DNA from: CAZGXI01 sp964529715
Lineage (GTDB): Bacteria; Chloroflexota; Anaerolineae; Aggregatilineales; Ch27
Direction: 5' to 3'
DNA: 55,438 bases
Assembly (NCBI GenBank): GCA_964529715.1
Contig: CAZGXI010000036.1
Span: 1-55,438, forward strand
In this document: positions 25,227 to 33,898 of the stretch, one piece after another
How positions within the stretch are numbered: the first letter of the stretch is position 1
How the letters are laid out: every line of letters begins with the position of its first letter
Notes under the pieces: generated by a model
Database searches by the model: none
What the model was told of the DNA's origin: nothing
Seen by the model: the letters and a program-made list of their open reading frames with translations, nothing else
Program-made: the position numbers and the translations under genes

Positions 25227-26606
25227 ATGTCAGACATGCCCGATGAACGCCGTTATGCCGTTCAGGGCCGCCGCAACAGCGAGGCCGAGCGCGTAGCCTA
25301 CATGATCGAGCACATGAGCCAGAACAAGGCTTACCGTTACGCTGTTGAACACGCCGGGGGTGATCCCGACGGGGCACTGCTGGAACAGTTCCGGGAGCGA
25401 TTCCGCCGCTATCGCAGTGAGTGGCGCGGACAGCCACGCCGCGCCATCGAACAGAAGCTGTACGGCGAATCCTTTCGGCAGGCTAACCTACCGCCGCTGT
25501 GCGTGGACATCGAAACGGCAGCCGTCTGTGACCTGGCCTGCCCTTTCTGCTTCCGGCAATGGATTGCCACGCCAGACAAACTGATGCGCGAGGACCTCTA
25601 CCGTTGCATCATCGACCAGTGCAGCGCGATGGGTGTCCCGTCGATCAAGTTGAACTGGCGCGGAGAGCCGCTGCTCCAGCCCCGGCTGCCGCAGTTTATT
25701 GACTACGCGAAACGCGCCGGGGTATTGGAAACGATCATCAACACCAACGCCGTCACGCTAGACGAGCACAAAAGCCATGCGCTGATCGAGGCCGGCCTGG
25801 ACCTGATGATCTATTCCTTCGACGGGGGCAGCAAAGCCACCTATGAGCGGATGCGCGTCGGGCGGTTCAAAGAAAACCACTTTGAAGCGGTGTACGCCAA
25901 CATCCGCCGTTTTGCGCGCATCCGACAGGAAATGGGCGCGTCCTTCCCCCGCACCAAGATACAGATGATCCTGACGGAGGAGACGTTTGGCGAGCAGGAA
26001 TCCTTCTTTAACCTGTTCGGCGACTGCGTGGACGACGTTTCGGTGAAAGCCTATACCGAACGCGGCGGCAAGCTCTCTGACCTGCCGCAAGATGTCGGCG
26101 CGGCGCTGAAGGGCTTTCTGCAAGAAAACGCCATTCCCGAATCGACCGCGTACTGGCGCGACATGGAAGGCAATCTCTTCCTGGCGGCGGGCCGCCTGCC
26201 CTGTGAACAGCCCTACCAGCGCATGATGGTGACGCACGATGGCCGTGTCAGCATGTGCTGCTACGACTGGGGCATGGAATATCCCATCGGCTACGTGGAC
26301 GAAGAAGCATTTGCCGAAGGCGACCGTCAGTACGAGGCCATCCTGGAAAAGGCCCGTTCCGGCGCAAAGGGCTTTGAACTGCTTGCCAACGTCAAGATGC
26401 CTCGCCGTTACATCGATCCGCCCAAACAGGTACAATCGCTGGACGAAATCTGGAACGGCAACATTGTGAACGACCTGCGGCGGATGCACCTGGAAGATCG
26501 CTTGGAAGAAGTGCCTGTTTGCACCCGCTGTCCCTTTAAGGAAACATATCGCTGGGTGAAGGTCGAGATTGCCGATCCGCCCGCCACCGGGGGAGAAAAC
26601 CGATGA
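25227..26606 (+). CDS. Radical SAM/SPASM-domain protein
   Basis: A 459-residue protein. The radical SAM cluster motif is CDLACPFC (C101, C105, C108), preceded by LPPLCVDIETAAV. IKLNWRGEPLLQPRLPQFIDYAKRAG is the typical GGEPL-equivalent strand. A C-terminal SPASM-like region follows: PCEQPYQRMMVTHDGRVSMCCYDW, then CTRCPFK near residue 440, with several cysteines for auxiliary clusters. SPASM enzymes modify peptides, proteins or sugars. Here the enzyme is encoded within the glycan operon and shares an ATGA overlap with a sugar O-methyltransferase-like gene. The reaction is unknown; a dehydrogenation, epimerisation or dideoxygenation of a sugar would fit the neighbourhood, but this is inference. 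Confidence 0.75.
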   Translation: MSDMPDERRYAVQGRRNSEAERVAYMIEHMSQNKAYRYAVEHAGGDPDGALLEQFRERFRRYRSEWRGQPRRAIEQKLYGESFRQANLPPLCVDIETAAVCDLACPFCFRQWIATPDKLMREDLYRCIIDQCSAMGVPSIKLNWRGEPLLQPRLPQFIDYAKRAGVLETIINTNAVTLDEHKSHALIEAGLDLMIYSFDGGSKATYERMRVGRFKENHFEAVYANIRRFARIRQEMGASFPRTKIQMILTEETFGEQESFFNLFGDCVDDVSVKAYTERGGKLSDLPQDVGAALKGFLQENAIPESTAYWRDMEGNLFLAAGRLPCEQPYQRMMVTHDGRVSMCCYDWGMEYPIGYVDEEAFAEGDRQYEAILEKARSGAKGFELLANVKMPRRYIDPPKQVQSLDEIWNGNIVNDLRRMHLEDRLEEVPVCTRCPFKETYRWVKVEIADPPATGGENR

Positions 26607-27748
26607 TCCGGGATAGGCCCGAAGTGCTCCAGGCAATGCTGCGGGACATGGAAAGCGCCCCCGCCCTTTACCGTCCCACAAACTACTGGAACAACTACCA
26701 GCGCGAATCCTACCGCTACATCGACTCCTGGGGAATCGGCGAATTCAGGTCCAGCAAAAATGCGTTGTGGTCCTCCTTCGGAGCCGTCGCCGACCCGCTA
26801 TCGGGCCATGTCCGGCCCGTGCTGGCAGAGACGCTCAAGATCAGGCGGAGCTTACCGGTGCGGGCGCTGCTAAAAATAGGGCGCAAACTCCCGGTGCTGC
26901 GGCAGCTTCTTGCCCCTATGGATGCAGCCTGGATGTGGGAAAGGCTGGTCGCCGAGTATGAAAAACAGCTCTACATGCTCCTGGAACTGAGTTATCACTA
27001 CTGCCGCTCGGTTGAGGGCGGGCAGTTGATCGAACAGGTCGAGGACTCCGGCCTGGGAGCGCCCAAGATCGTCATGAGCATCAACGGCAAAAAGTACACG
27101 ATCCACTTTCTGCGATACTTCCTCCAATACCTCTATCTGGCAAAGTTCGTGGACTTCAACACCGTGCACGGCATCGTTGAAATCGGCGGCGGCTATGGCG
27201 GACTGGCGGAGATCATTCTGAAGCTCAATCCCCACATGGTCTACGTCAACGTCGATATTCCCCCGCAAACTTACATTGCGCAGCAGTATCTGGATGCCTG
27301 CTTTCCGGGCCAGGTATTCGGCTACACGGAGGCGCAAAAAACGATTGCGGACACGGGTAAACTATGTCCACAAGATTACCCCGGACGGCGCATATTCACG
27401 TTGTGCCCCTGGCAGTTGCCGTCGCTGGAGGGGGAATTTGATCTCTTCATGAACTCGGCTTCATTTCAGGAGATGGAACCGGAGGTCGTGGAGAATTACG
27501 CGATTCACCTCAAACGCCTGGTCAGGCGCTACGGCTATATCCGCGCCGTGCCGGAAGGTATCCCGACAGCCCCCAAACCGGGCGCGGCAGGTACGCTTGA
27601 AAAGGTCACAAAGGATCATTACATCCGGTATCTGGATACCTTCGATCTGGTTGACGAGAGTCCTGTGGCGCTGCTGCCACATCTGCCCGGCACTTCCAAC
27701 GAATACAGGGACATGTTCTTTGTGACCCGGACCTCGAATGCCGGGTGA
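26603..27748 (+). CDS. Putative sugar O-methyltransferase
   Basis: A 381-residue protein. The SAM-binding motif is IVEIGGGYGGLAEIILKLNPH (about residues 193-213), followed by YVNVDIPPQTYIAQQYL. FDLFMNSASFQEMEPEVVENYAIHLKRLV corresponds to the later motifs. The IEIGGGYGG plus DIPP combination matches the putative sugar O-methyltransferase group that I associate with NeuB-containing clusters; this recollection needs a profile search. It overlaps the SPASM gene by ATGA and sits 15 bases before the NeuB-SpsF fusion, supporting a role in decorating a nonulosonic acid. Confidence 0.7.
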   Translation: MIRDRPEVLQAMLRDMESAPALYRPTNYWNNYQRESYRYIDSWGIGEFRSSKNALWSSFGAVADPLSGHVRPVLAETLKIRRSLPVRALLKIGRKLPVLRQLLAPMDAAWMWERLVAEYEKQLYMLLELSYHYCRSVEGGQLIEQVEDSGLGAPKIVMSINGKKYTIHFLRYFLQYLYLAKFVDFNTVHGIVEIGGGYGGLAEIILKLNPHMVYVNVDIPPQTYIAQQYLDACFPGQVFGYTEAQKTIADTGKLCPQDYPGRRIFTLCPWQLPSLEGEFDLFMNSASFQEMEPEVVENYAIHLKRLVRRYGYIRAVPEGIPTAPKPGAAGTLEKVTKDHYIRYLDTFDLVDESPVALLPHLPGTSNEYRDMFFVTRTSNAG

Positions 27749-27763
27749 AAGAAGAGCCTGCGG

Positions 27764-29536
27764 ATGAGTAAACCAACGGTTGAAATCATCGCGGAAATTG
27801 CCAACGCCCACCAGGGCGATCCGGCTCAGGCCATCCGACTGGCAGAGACGGCCTTGAGCGCAGGTGCGGACGCGGTGAAATTCCAGGTGTACTTTGCGGA
27901 TGAACTCCTCGTCCGGTCACACCCGCGCTTTGAGCACTTCCAGAAGCAGTCCTTTGCCCCAGAAGTGTGGGCCGAGTTACTGGGCCGGCTCGTCCAGAAC
28001 GGCGCGCGAGTGTACTGCGACGTGTTCGGGCTGAAGGCGTGGGAAGTCGCCCATGCGGCGGGCGTATATGGCTATAAAGTCCATTCGTCTGACCTGGGCA
28101 ACGTGCCGCTGCTGCGCGCCCTGGCTCAGACCGGGCAGCGCGTGCTGGTCGCCGTCGGTGGGAGCACCGCCCGCGAGATCGGCCAGGCGACGCGCCTTCT
28201 TAAGGCTTCACCGGAGTCGCCGCGCCCGGTGCTGCTGCACGGCTTCCAGAGCTACCCAACGGCGGTCGAGGAATCCTGCCTGGCGCGGCTGTCCTGGCTG
28301 CGACAAATCTTTGGGGATCGCTGCGACGTCGGCTATATGGATCACGTGGACGGAGACGACCCTTTTGCCATCACCGTGCCGCTGCTGGCCCTGGCGATGG
28401 GCGCGACCGTGCTGGAAAAGCATATCACGCTGGACCGGGCAGCTAAGGGAGTCGATTACTATTCGTCATTGGAACCAGTAGAGTTTGCCGCCTTCACCGC
28501 TGCTGTGCGCCGCGCCGAACAGGCCCTCGGCGAAGCGCCGGAGCAGTTCGCGCCGTCCGAACGCGAGTACCGCCGCCAGGTGAAAAAGCACTGGGTCGCG
28601 GCGCGATCCCTTCCTGCCGGGCACCTCCTGACCGAATCTGACGTGGCAATGAAGCGCATTCCGGGCGCAGGCGACTCCGCCGACGCCGTCGAGTTGGACC
28701 GGTTGCTGGGCCGCCCGCTACTGCGCGAATGCCCGGAGGAAACCCCTCTCACCCGCGCCGACGTGCCCCAAACCGTGTGGGCGCTGGTCGTGGCACGGAT
28801 GCGCTCCTCCCGGCTGCCAGGAAAGGCCCTGGCCGACGCAGGCGGGATGCCCGCCCTGGCGCACCTGTTCGCGCGTCTCAAGCAGGCCCAAACCGTCAAC
28901 CGGATCGTGTTCTGCACCACAAAGGAATCCGAGGACGATCCGTTGGTAGAACTGGCGATCCAATCCGGCGTGGCGTATCATCGCGGCCCGACGGAGGATG
29001 TGCTGGGCCGGATGCTCGGCGCGCTGGAAGGACACGATGTAGACGTAATGCTGCGCGTGACGGGCGACGACATCCTGGTGGACCCGGATTACCTGGACCG
29101 CGCCGTGCGGTATCATTTGCAGGTTAATGCTGAGTATTCCGATCTCAAGGCGCTGCCCAGCGGCACGGAAGTCGAGGTCTTCGACGTGAGCCTGCTGCGC
29201 GACCTGTGGACCGCCGCCCATGACAGCAGCGGCACGGAATACCTAACGACTTACATCACGGATCACCGCGATCAGTTCCGCACGGCCAGCGTGCCGGTAG
29301 ACGAGCGTCATGCTCGCCGCTGGCGGCTGACGCTGGACACACCCGAAGACTACCGGGTGATCAGCGCGCTACTAGACGGAATGCGTGCGCGCGGCAAGGC
29401 ACTCACCTACCGCCTGGACGACATTGTCGAGTTCTTTGAGGCCAACCCGCACGTGCTGGAAATCAACGCCCAGGTGCGGCAGCGCGCCACACCGATCACC
29501 GTCCACACCGACCTGGATTGGAAGCGCCTGGTATGA
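27764..29536 (+). CDS. Bifunctional NeuB-like nonulosonate synthase fused to SpsF-like cytidylyltransferase
   Basis: A 590-residue fusion. Residues 1-260 are a NeuB TIM barrel: VEIIAEIANAHQGDPAQAIRL, DAVKFQVYFADELLV, VGYMDHVDGDDPFAI, and VLEKHITLDRAAKGVDYYSS. Residues about 265-335 are an SAF (antifreeze-like) domain: AARSLPAGHLLTESDVAMKRIPG and LLGRPLLRECPEETPL. Residues about 337-575 are a nucleotidyltransferase of the SpsF type: VVARMRSSRLPGKALADAGG, GVAYHRGPTEDVLGRM and MLRVTGDDILVDPDYLD. NeuB-type enzymes condense phosphoenolpyruvate with a hexosamine derivative to make a nine-carbon keto-acid; SpsF-like proteins are presumed CTP-dependent activators. Bacillus encodes separate SpsE and SpsF. 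The next gene overlaps it by ATGA. Confidence 0.85.
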   Translation: MSKPTVEIIAEIANAHQGDPAQAIRLAETALSAGADAVKFQVYFADELLVRSHPRFEHFQKQSFAPEVWAELLGRLVQNGARVYCDVFGLKAWEVAHAAGVYGYKVHSSDLGNVPLLRALAQTGQRVLVAVGGSTAREIGQATRLLKASPESPRPVLLHGFQSYPTAVEESCLARLSWLRQIFGDRCDVGYMDHVDGDDPFAITVPLLALAMGATVLEKHITLDRAAKGVDYYSSLEPVEFAAFTAAVRRAEQALGEAPEQFAPSEREYRRQVKKHWVAARSLPAGHLLTESDVAMKRIPGAGDSADAVELDRLLGRPLLRECPEETPLTRADVPQTVWALVVARMRSSRLPGKALADAGGMPALAHLFARLKQAQTVNRIVFCTTKESEDDPLVELAIQSGVAYHRGPTEDVLGRMLGALEGHDVDVMLRVTGDDILVDPDYLDRAVRYHLQVNAEYSDLKALPSGTEVEVFDVSLLRDLWTAAHDSSGTEYLTTYITDHRDQFRTASVPVDERHARRWRLTLDTPEDYRVISALLDGMRARGKALTYRLDDIVEFFEANPHVLEINAQVRQRATPITVHTDLDWKRLV

Positions 29537-30936
29537 GCAGCGAACGCGCCCCGCTGGTCACGGTCTACATCACCAATCACAACTATGGCCGCTATGTTGA
29601 ACAGGCCATCCAGAGCGTGCTGCGGCAGACTCTGCGCGACTTCGAGTTGATCATCATCGACGACGGCTCAACCGACAACTCCCGCGAGATCATCGCGCGG
29701 TACGCCGATCACGCGCAGATCGTCACCATCTTCCAGCAGAACAAAGGGCTAAACGTCACCAATAACATCGCCCTGCGGGCGGCGCGTGGGCGCTACCTCA
29801 TGCGTCTCGACGCCGACGACTACCTGGATGAAAACGCCCTGATGGTGCTCGCTGGTGTGTTGGAGCGCAACCCGGATGTAGGCCTCGTCTTTCCCGACTA
29901 CTTTCTGGTCGATGAATCCGGCGCCGTGCTGGAAGTCGTGCGCCGCCATGATTTCGACCAGGTGACGCTGCTGGACCAGCCCGCGCACGGCGCGTGCACG
30001 ATGATCCGGCGCGAGTCACTGCTGGAAATGTCCGGCTACGACGAAAGCCTGCGCTGCCAGGACGGCTACGACCTGTGGATTCGCTTCATTCAGCACCACC
30101 GCGTGCAGAACGTCAATCTGCCGCTGTTCTACTACCGTCAGCACCCCGGCAGCCTGAGCCGCAGCGAAGAACGCATCCTGAGCGCGCGCGGCCAGATCAT
30201 CAGCCGACAGGCACAACAGAACGGCAGGCGGCTCAGCGCCATCGCCGTGATCCCGGTGCGTGGGCCACAACTTGACCCGGCCTCGACTGCGCTGCGCCCG
30301 CTGGGAGGGCGTCCCCTTATCGACTGGACCTTGCAAGCAGCGTTGGAAGCCAGCCGCATTGCGCACGTGATCATAACAACGCCCGACGAAGCTATTCTCG
30401 CTCATGTGGAAGCCAAAGCCGATCCGCGCATTGTCACCGTCAAGCGCGACCGCGAACTGGCCCTGCCGAACACGCACATCGAAGATACCCTCTTCCACGC
30501 GCTGGCCGTCTACACGCAACGGTTTCCCACGCCGGACGTGCTGGCCGTGCTGTATATCGAGTCCCCCTTCCGGGGCGCGCGGCACATCGATGCGGCTATC
30601 GATCTGCTGGAACTATTCAACACCGACAGCGTGATCGGCGTGCGCCCAGAAACGGACGAATTCTACCAGCATGACGGCAACGGATTGAAGCCGCTGCGCC
30701 AGTCGCGCCTGCTGCGTCTGGAGCGCGACGAACTTTATCGCCGCGCCGGGCAGATGCACGTGGTGCGGCGGGCATTCCTGGAAGCACAACGACAGGTCGT
30801 TGGCGGCGTGGTCGGTCACGTGGTGTTGGATGCTCAGGCGGCCTGGCGGCTGCGCTCAGAATGGGAATGGGGCGTGGCAGAGATGCTGGTGGCAAAGGTC
30901 ACTGCTGCGAGTTCTGAACAGGAAAAGGCAGGGTAA
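29533..30936 (+). CDS. GT2 glycosyltransferase fused to NeuA-like cytidylyltransferase domain
   Basis: A 467-residue protein starting at ATG 29533, overlapping the previous stop (ATGA). Residues 1-235 are a GT2 GT-A domain: VTVYITNHNYGRYVEQAIQS, ELIIIDDGSTDNS, and RYLMRLDADDYLDENA (DAD metal motif). Residues about 240-465 resemble CMP-sialate synthetase (NeuA): IAVIPVRG, LRPLGGRPLIDWTLQAALEAS, VIITTPDEAIL, and LAVLYIESPFRGARHIDAAIDLL. The canonical GGSKxIPxKN loop is replaced by a PQLDPASTA stretch, so loss or change of activity is possible. It lies between two NeuB genes. Inferred role: activation of the nonulosonate, or sensing it, combined with a transfer step. Confidence 0.75.
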   Translation: MSSERAPLVTVYITNHNYGRYVEQAIQSVLRQTLRDFELIIIDDGSTDNSREIIARYADHAQIVTIFQQNKGLNVTNNIALRAARGRYLMRLDADDYLDENALMVLAGVLERNPDVGLVFPDYFLVDESGAVLEVVRRHDFDQVTLLDQPAHGACTMIRRESLLEMSGYDESLRCQDGYDLWIRFIQHHRVQNVNLPLFYYRQHPGSLSRSEERILSARGQIISRQAQQNGRRLSAIAVIPVRGPQLDPASTALRPLGGRPLIDWTLQAALEASRIAHVIITTPDEAILAHVEAKADPRIVTVKRDRELALPNTHIEDTLFHALAVYTQRFPTPDVLAVLYIESPFRGARHIDAAIDLLELFNTDSVIGVRPETDEFYQHDGNGLKPLRQSRLLRLERDELYRRAGQMHVVRRAFLEAQRQVVGGVVGHVVLDAQAAWRLRSEWEWGVAEMLVAKVTAASSEQEKAG

Positions 30937-31946
30937 TGCTCATGAACTTCTGGAATCTGGGCAAGACCTGGATCGTGGCTGAAATCGGCGTCAACCACGA
31001 GGGCGATCCCAACGTCGCCGCCGATCTGATCCGCCTGGCGGCGGGCTGCGGCGTGGATGCGGTAAAGTTCCAGACCTTTAAGGCCGAACACTACGTCTCC
31101 GCCGTCCAACCGGAACGGCTGGCGCGGGTGCGCAAATTCCAGTTGCCCTATAACACGTTCCGCGAACTGGCAGACGTGGCGCGCACGTGCGGCGTGACCT
31201 TCTTCTCCACACCGCTGCACGCCGACGATGTGGACTTTCTGGACGAGATCGCGCCGATCTTCAAGGTGTCGTCCGGCGACCTGACCTACCTCAGCCTGAT
31301 CCGCCACCTTGCTGCCAAAGGCAAGCCGATGATCATCTCCACCGGCCTGGGCACGCGCGAGGAAATCCAGGCGGCGGTCGATGCCGTGCTGGACGTCCGG
31401 CCTGACGCCGGGGAAAAAGGCGAACTGGCGCTGATGCACTGTGTGGCCGCCTACCCTGCTCCGCCCGAAGAGGCCAACCTGGCGAACATCGGCTGGCTCA
31501 AGGAAACCTTCGGCCTGCCGGTGGGCTATTCCGACCACACGCTGGGCGTCAAGGCGTGCGAACTGGCCGTCGCCGCCGGGGCCATCATCGTGGAAAAGCA
31601 CTTCACCTACCGCAAGGAAGACCAGGCTTTCCACGACCACCTGCTCTCCGCCGACCCGGAGGATATGCGTCAGTTGGTTGCCGCCGTGCGCCAGGCAGAG
31701 GTCTACCGGGGCCGCTACGAACGCGCCCGCACGCCTTCGGAGGAGAAGATGCTGCTGCACCTGCGCCGCTCCATCGGCGCGGCAGTGGACATCCCTGCCG
31801 GGGAACCCGTGCAGCGCGACTGGCTCACCTATTTGCGTCCGGCGTGGGGGCTGCCGCCCGACCAGGTCGAGGCGGTGATCGGCAAACGGCTCAAGCGCGC
31901 CGTGCCTGCCGGAGATTTGATCCGAGCGGAAGACGTAGAAAATTGA
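30936..31946 (+). CDS. neuB: N-acetylneuraminate synthase family protein (second NeuB)
   Basis: A 336-residue, full-length NeuB homologue. Barrel: TWIVAEIGVNHEGDPNVAADLI, VDAVKFQTFKAEHYVS, FFSTPLHADDVDFLDE, IFKVSSGDLTYLSLI, MIISTGLGTREEIQAAV, LALMHCVAAYPAPPEEANL, GYSDHTLGVKACELAVAAGAIIVEKHFT. The C-terminal SAF domain begins LRRSIGAAVDIPAGEPVQRDWLTYLRPAWG and ends KRLKRAVPAGDLIRAEDV. It should condense PEP with a hexosamine to a nonulosonic acid; whether the product is neuraminic, legionaminic or pseudaminic cannot be told. Its ATG overlaps the preceding stop (TAATG). It lacks the SpsF extension of its paralogue 1.4 kb upstream. The symbol denotes the family. Confidence 0.88.
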   Translation: MLMNFWNLGKTWIVAEIGVNHEGDPNVAADLIRLAAGCGVDAVKFQTFKAEHYVSAVQPERLARVRKFQLPYNTFRELADVARTCGVTFFSTPLHADDVDFLDEIAPIFKVSSGDLTYLSLIRHLAAKGKPMIISTGLGTREEIQAAVDAVLDVRPDAGEKGELALMHCVAAYPAPPEEANLANIGWLKETFGLPVGYSDHTLGVKACELAVAAGAIIVEKHFTYRKEDQAFHDHLLSADPEDMRQLVAAVRQAEVYRGRYERARTPSEEKMLLHLRRSIGAAVDIPAGEPVQRDWLTYLRPAWGLPPDQVEAVIGKRLKRAVPAGDLIRAEDVEN

Positions 31947-31973
31947 TCCGACCAGCGAGGGTGAAGTCGGGCA

Positions 31974-33866
31974 ATGGCGGACGCCATATTGATCAGGAAT
32001 CTAACCGAGCTTGGTATCGCACACCATGTGCTTGGCGAGCACCTTACGGGCATACAGGTGTATACGCTGATTCCGGAGGAGTACCTGCGGTTTATCCAGC
32101 GCGGGCTTCAGCCCAACATCTTCAGCCAACATCTTACAGCCAGTGAGGCAATCGAAATTCAGCGCCAGGGCTTCGAGGACACAAACCGGCTGACCGATTC
32201 CTTTCCACTCACGGAAAGCGATCCACCGATCAACCTCGCGCGATGCTTCAAATCCCACTACTGGGTCTATCTGACTGAAGTCTATGCTCTGGAGATGGCG
32301 CTGCGCCGCATTCTGGATAACCTCAGCGGATCGCAGCTACTTTACCTTCGGCGGTTCTACCCGCCCCCGGCCACACATGCTGGAATAGCCGACCCGGATG
32401 CTATCTGCGCCCAGATGCTTGACGAGATCAGCCGTGAGAACCCTTCTGTGCGAGGCATTAAAAATACCACCACGTTAGGGGGTGACGGGCTGAAATATGT
32501 TCAGGCCACGCTACGGCCATTCGCCCGATCTGCCAGACACACCGCCAAAACGCTGCTTTCACGAGGGACACGGCTGCTGTCCAATACCACATCGTCGGAG
32601 ATACCTGAACGGTGCGTAATAGCCTTTGGCAGCGGTTATGATGCCCTGATCGTGCTCCCGGATGCGCTTTATATTGCCGCTCAAAAGAATCTCAAACCGT
32701 TGTGGATGACCGAATGGGTAGACAAAGACACGCTGCGCAGCGGCTTGGTTTACCGGGACGAGTACGATCAGGTCGAGCGATTTTCCATAGACAAGTACCT
32801 GGCTTCCCACCCTGCACCCCCGTTCAACGCAGCGGCTATCAGGGAAGCAGATCGCGCTTATAGGGAGCTAATGGACCGCCTGGATCAGATTGAAGTCATA
32901 CGGCATTACCGGCTAAACCGAAGACTGCACCAGTTGAGGCATGAATTCCGCCGCACTCTTTGGCGGGCCGGGGTGCTGGACCGTGTATTGGCGCGTTTTA
33001 CCAGATCGGATGTCGTGATAACAGATTTTAATGGTCTCGACGAGCGTCTGATCGAGCAATTGGCAAAACGGCACAAGCTGACCGTCCATGCCCGACCTCA
33101 CGGTTGGATCGGCAACGTCGAAGGATTTGAATTTACCGCCGATCACTACTATTATAGTGGTCGCCTGTCGGCGCAAGTTATCGATCAATTTTATGGCTAC
33201 GGCGAGCGTATCCACATCAGCCCCGATCCAAGCCTTTTCAGTGCTTCGCGTGAGTGGCTCAGCCAAAGCCCTGAGGAACAGCAGGCAATAACAAGGCATA
33301 AGCGCCAGGCGCTCTCTATCGACGCCGAACATGTTGTCCTGATCATGACGACAGCGGCCCGAATTTTAGCCCTGAACGAATTCGATTATGACCGCTGGTT
33401 AAATTGCTGGAAAACCATCCTCGATTACTTGGAAGAGCACCCAAATGTCCAGGTGGTTGTCAAATCACATAAGAATAACTACGACTCCTCCGTAGCGGAA
33501 CTGGCAACAAAACGAGGCATTACAAACCTGTCCATTCTGGGGGGACGCCTGGAGGATGCCCTTATCCTGGCTGATTTGGTCGTGGATTTGGGGAAGCCAG
33601 GCACAGGCACGCTAACAGCACTGTTGTTCGAGCGCCCCTTGTTGCTTTACAGAGGACTATATAAATATGTTCGGCAACTTAACGAACAGGTTCACCAATC
33701 GGGAACCGATTTTCTCGTTGACAGCCCGCAGGCGTTGGTGCAAACATGGGATCGTCTGTGGGCAGACAAAACTGCCTCTTTGGCTAATTTGAAAGCGCGC
33801 AATCGGAATCTCCTGCGGCTTCTCGCAGAAATTCCCGACGCTCAGATCGAAACTTCGGAATGTTAG
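31974..33866 (+). CDS. Large GT-B-like surface-polysaccharide protein, candidate nonulosonate transferase
   Basis: A 630-residue soluble protein. The N-terminal 200 residues are unfamiliar (MADAILIRNLTELGIAHHVL...). The second half looks like a GT-B fold: VVITDFNGLDERLIEQLAKRH, then HVVLIMTTAARILALNEFDYDRW, VQVVVKSHKNN, LILADLVVDLGKPGTGTLTALLFERPLLLYRGLYKYV. The GKPGTGTLTALLFERPLLLY end resembles the C-terminal substrate region of CDP-glycerol transferase, capsule-synthesis and polysialyltransferase-like GT-B proteins. It starts 27 bases after the second NeuB. The DNA here is visibly less GC-rich than in neighbouring genes, hinting at transfer. A CMP-nonulosonate transferase role fits the position but is not proved. 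Confidence 0.6.
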   Translation: MADAILIRNLTELGIAHHVLGEHLTGIQVYTLIPEEYLRFIQRGLQPNIFSQHLTASEAIEIQRQGFEDTNRLTDSFPLTESDPPINLARCFKSHYWVYLTEVYALEMALRRILDNLSGSQLLYLRRFYPPPATHAGIADPDAICAQMLDEISRENPSVRGIKNTTTLGGDGLKYVQATLRPFARSARHTAKTLLSRGTRLLSNTTSSEIPERCVIAFGSGYDALIVLPDALYIAAQKNLKPLWMTEWVDKDTLRSGLVYRDEYDQVERFSIDKYLASHPAPPFNAAAIREADRAYRELMDRLDQIEVIRHYRLNRRLHQLRHEFRRTLWRAGVLDRVLARFTRSDVVITDFNGLDERLIEQLAKRHKLTVHARPHGWIGNVEGFEFTADHYYYSGRLSAQVIDQFYGYGERIHISPDPSLFSASREWLSQSPEEQQAITRHKRQALSIDAEHVVLIMTTAARILALNEFDYDRWLNCWKTILDYLEEHPNVQVVVKSHKNNYDSSVAELATKRGITNLSILGGRLEDALILADLVVDLGKPGTGTLTALLFERPLLLYRGLYKYVRQLNEQVHQSGTDFLVDSPQALVQTWDRLWADKTASLANLKARNRNLLRLLAEIPDAQIETSEC

Positions 33867-33898
33867 CTCTGCCTCTTCTATCATCACCAGGATAGTCC

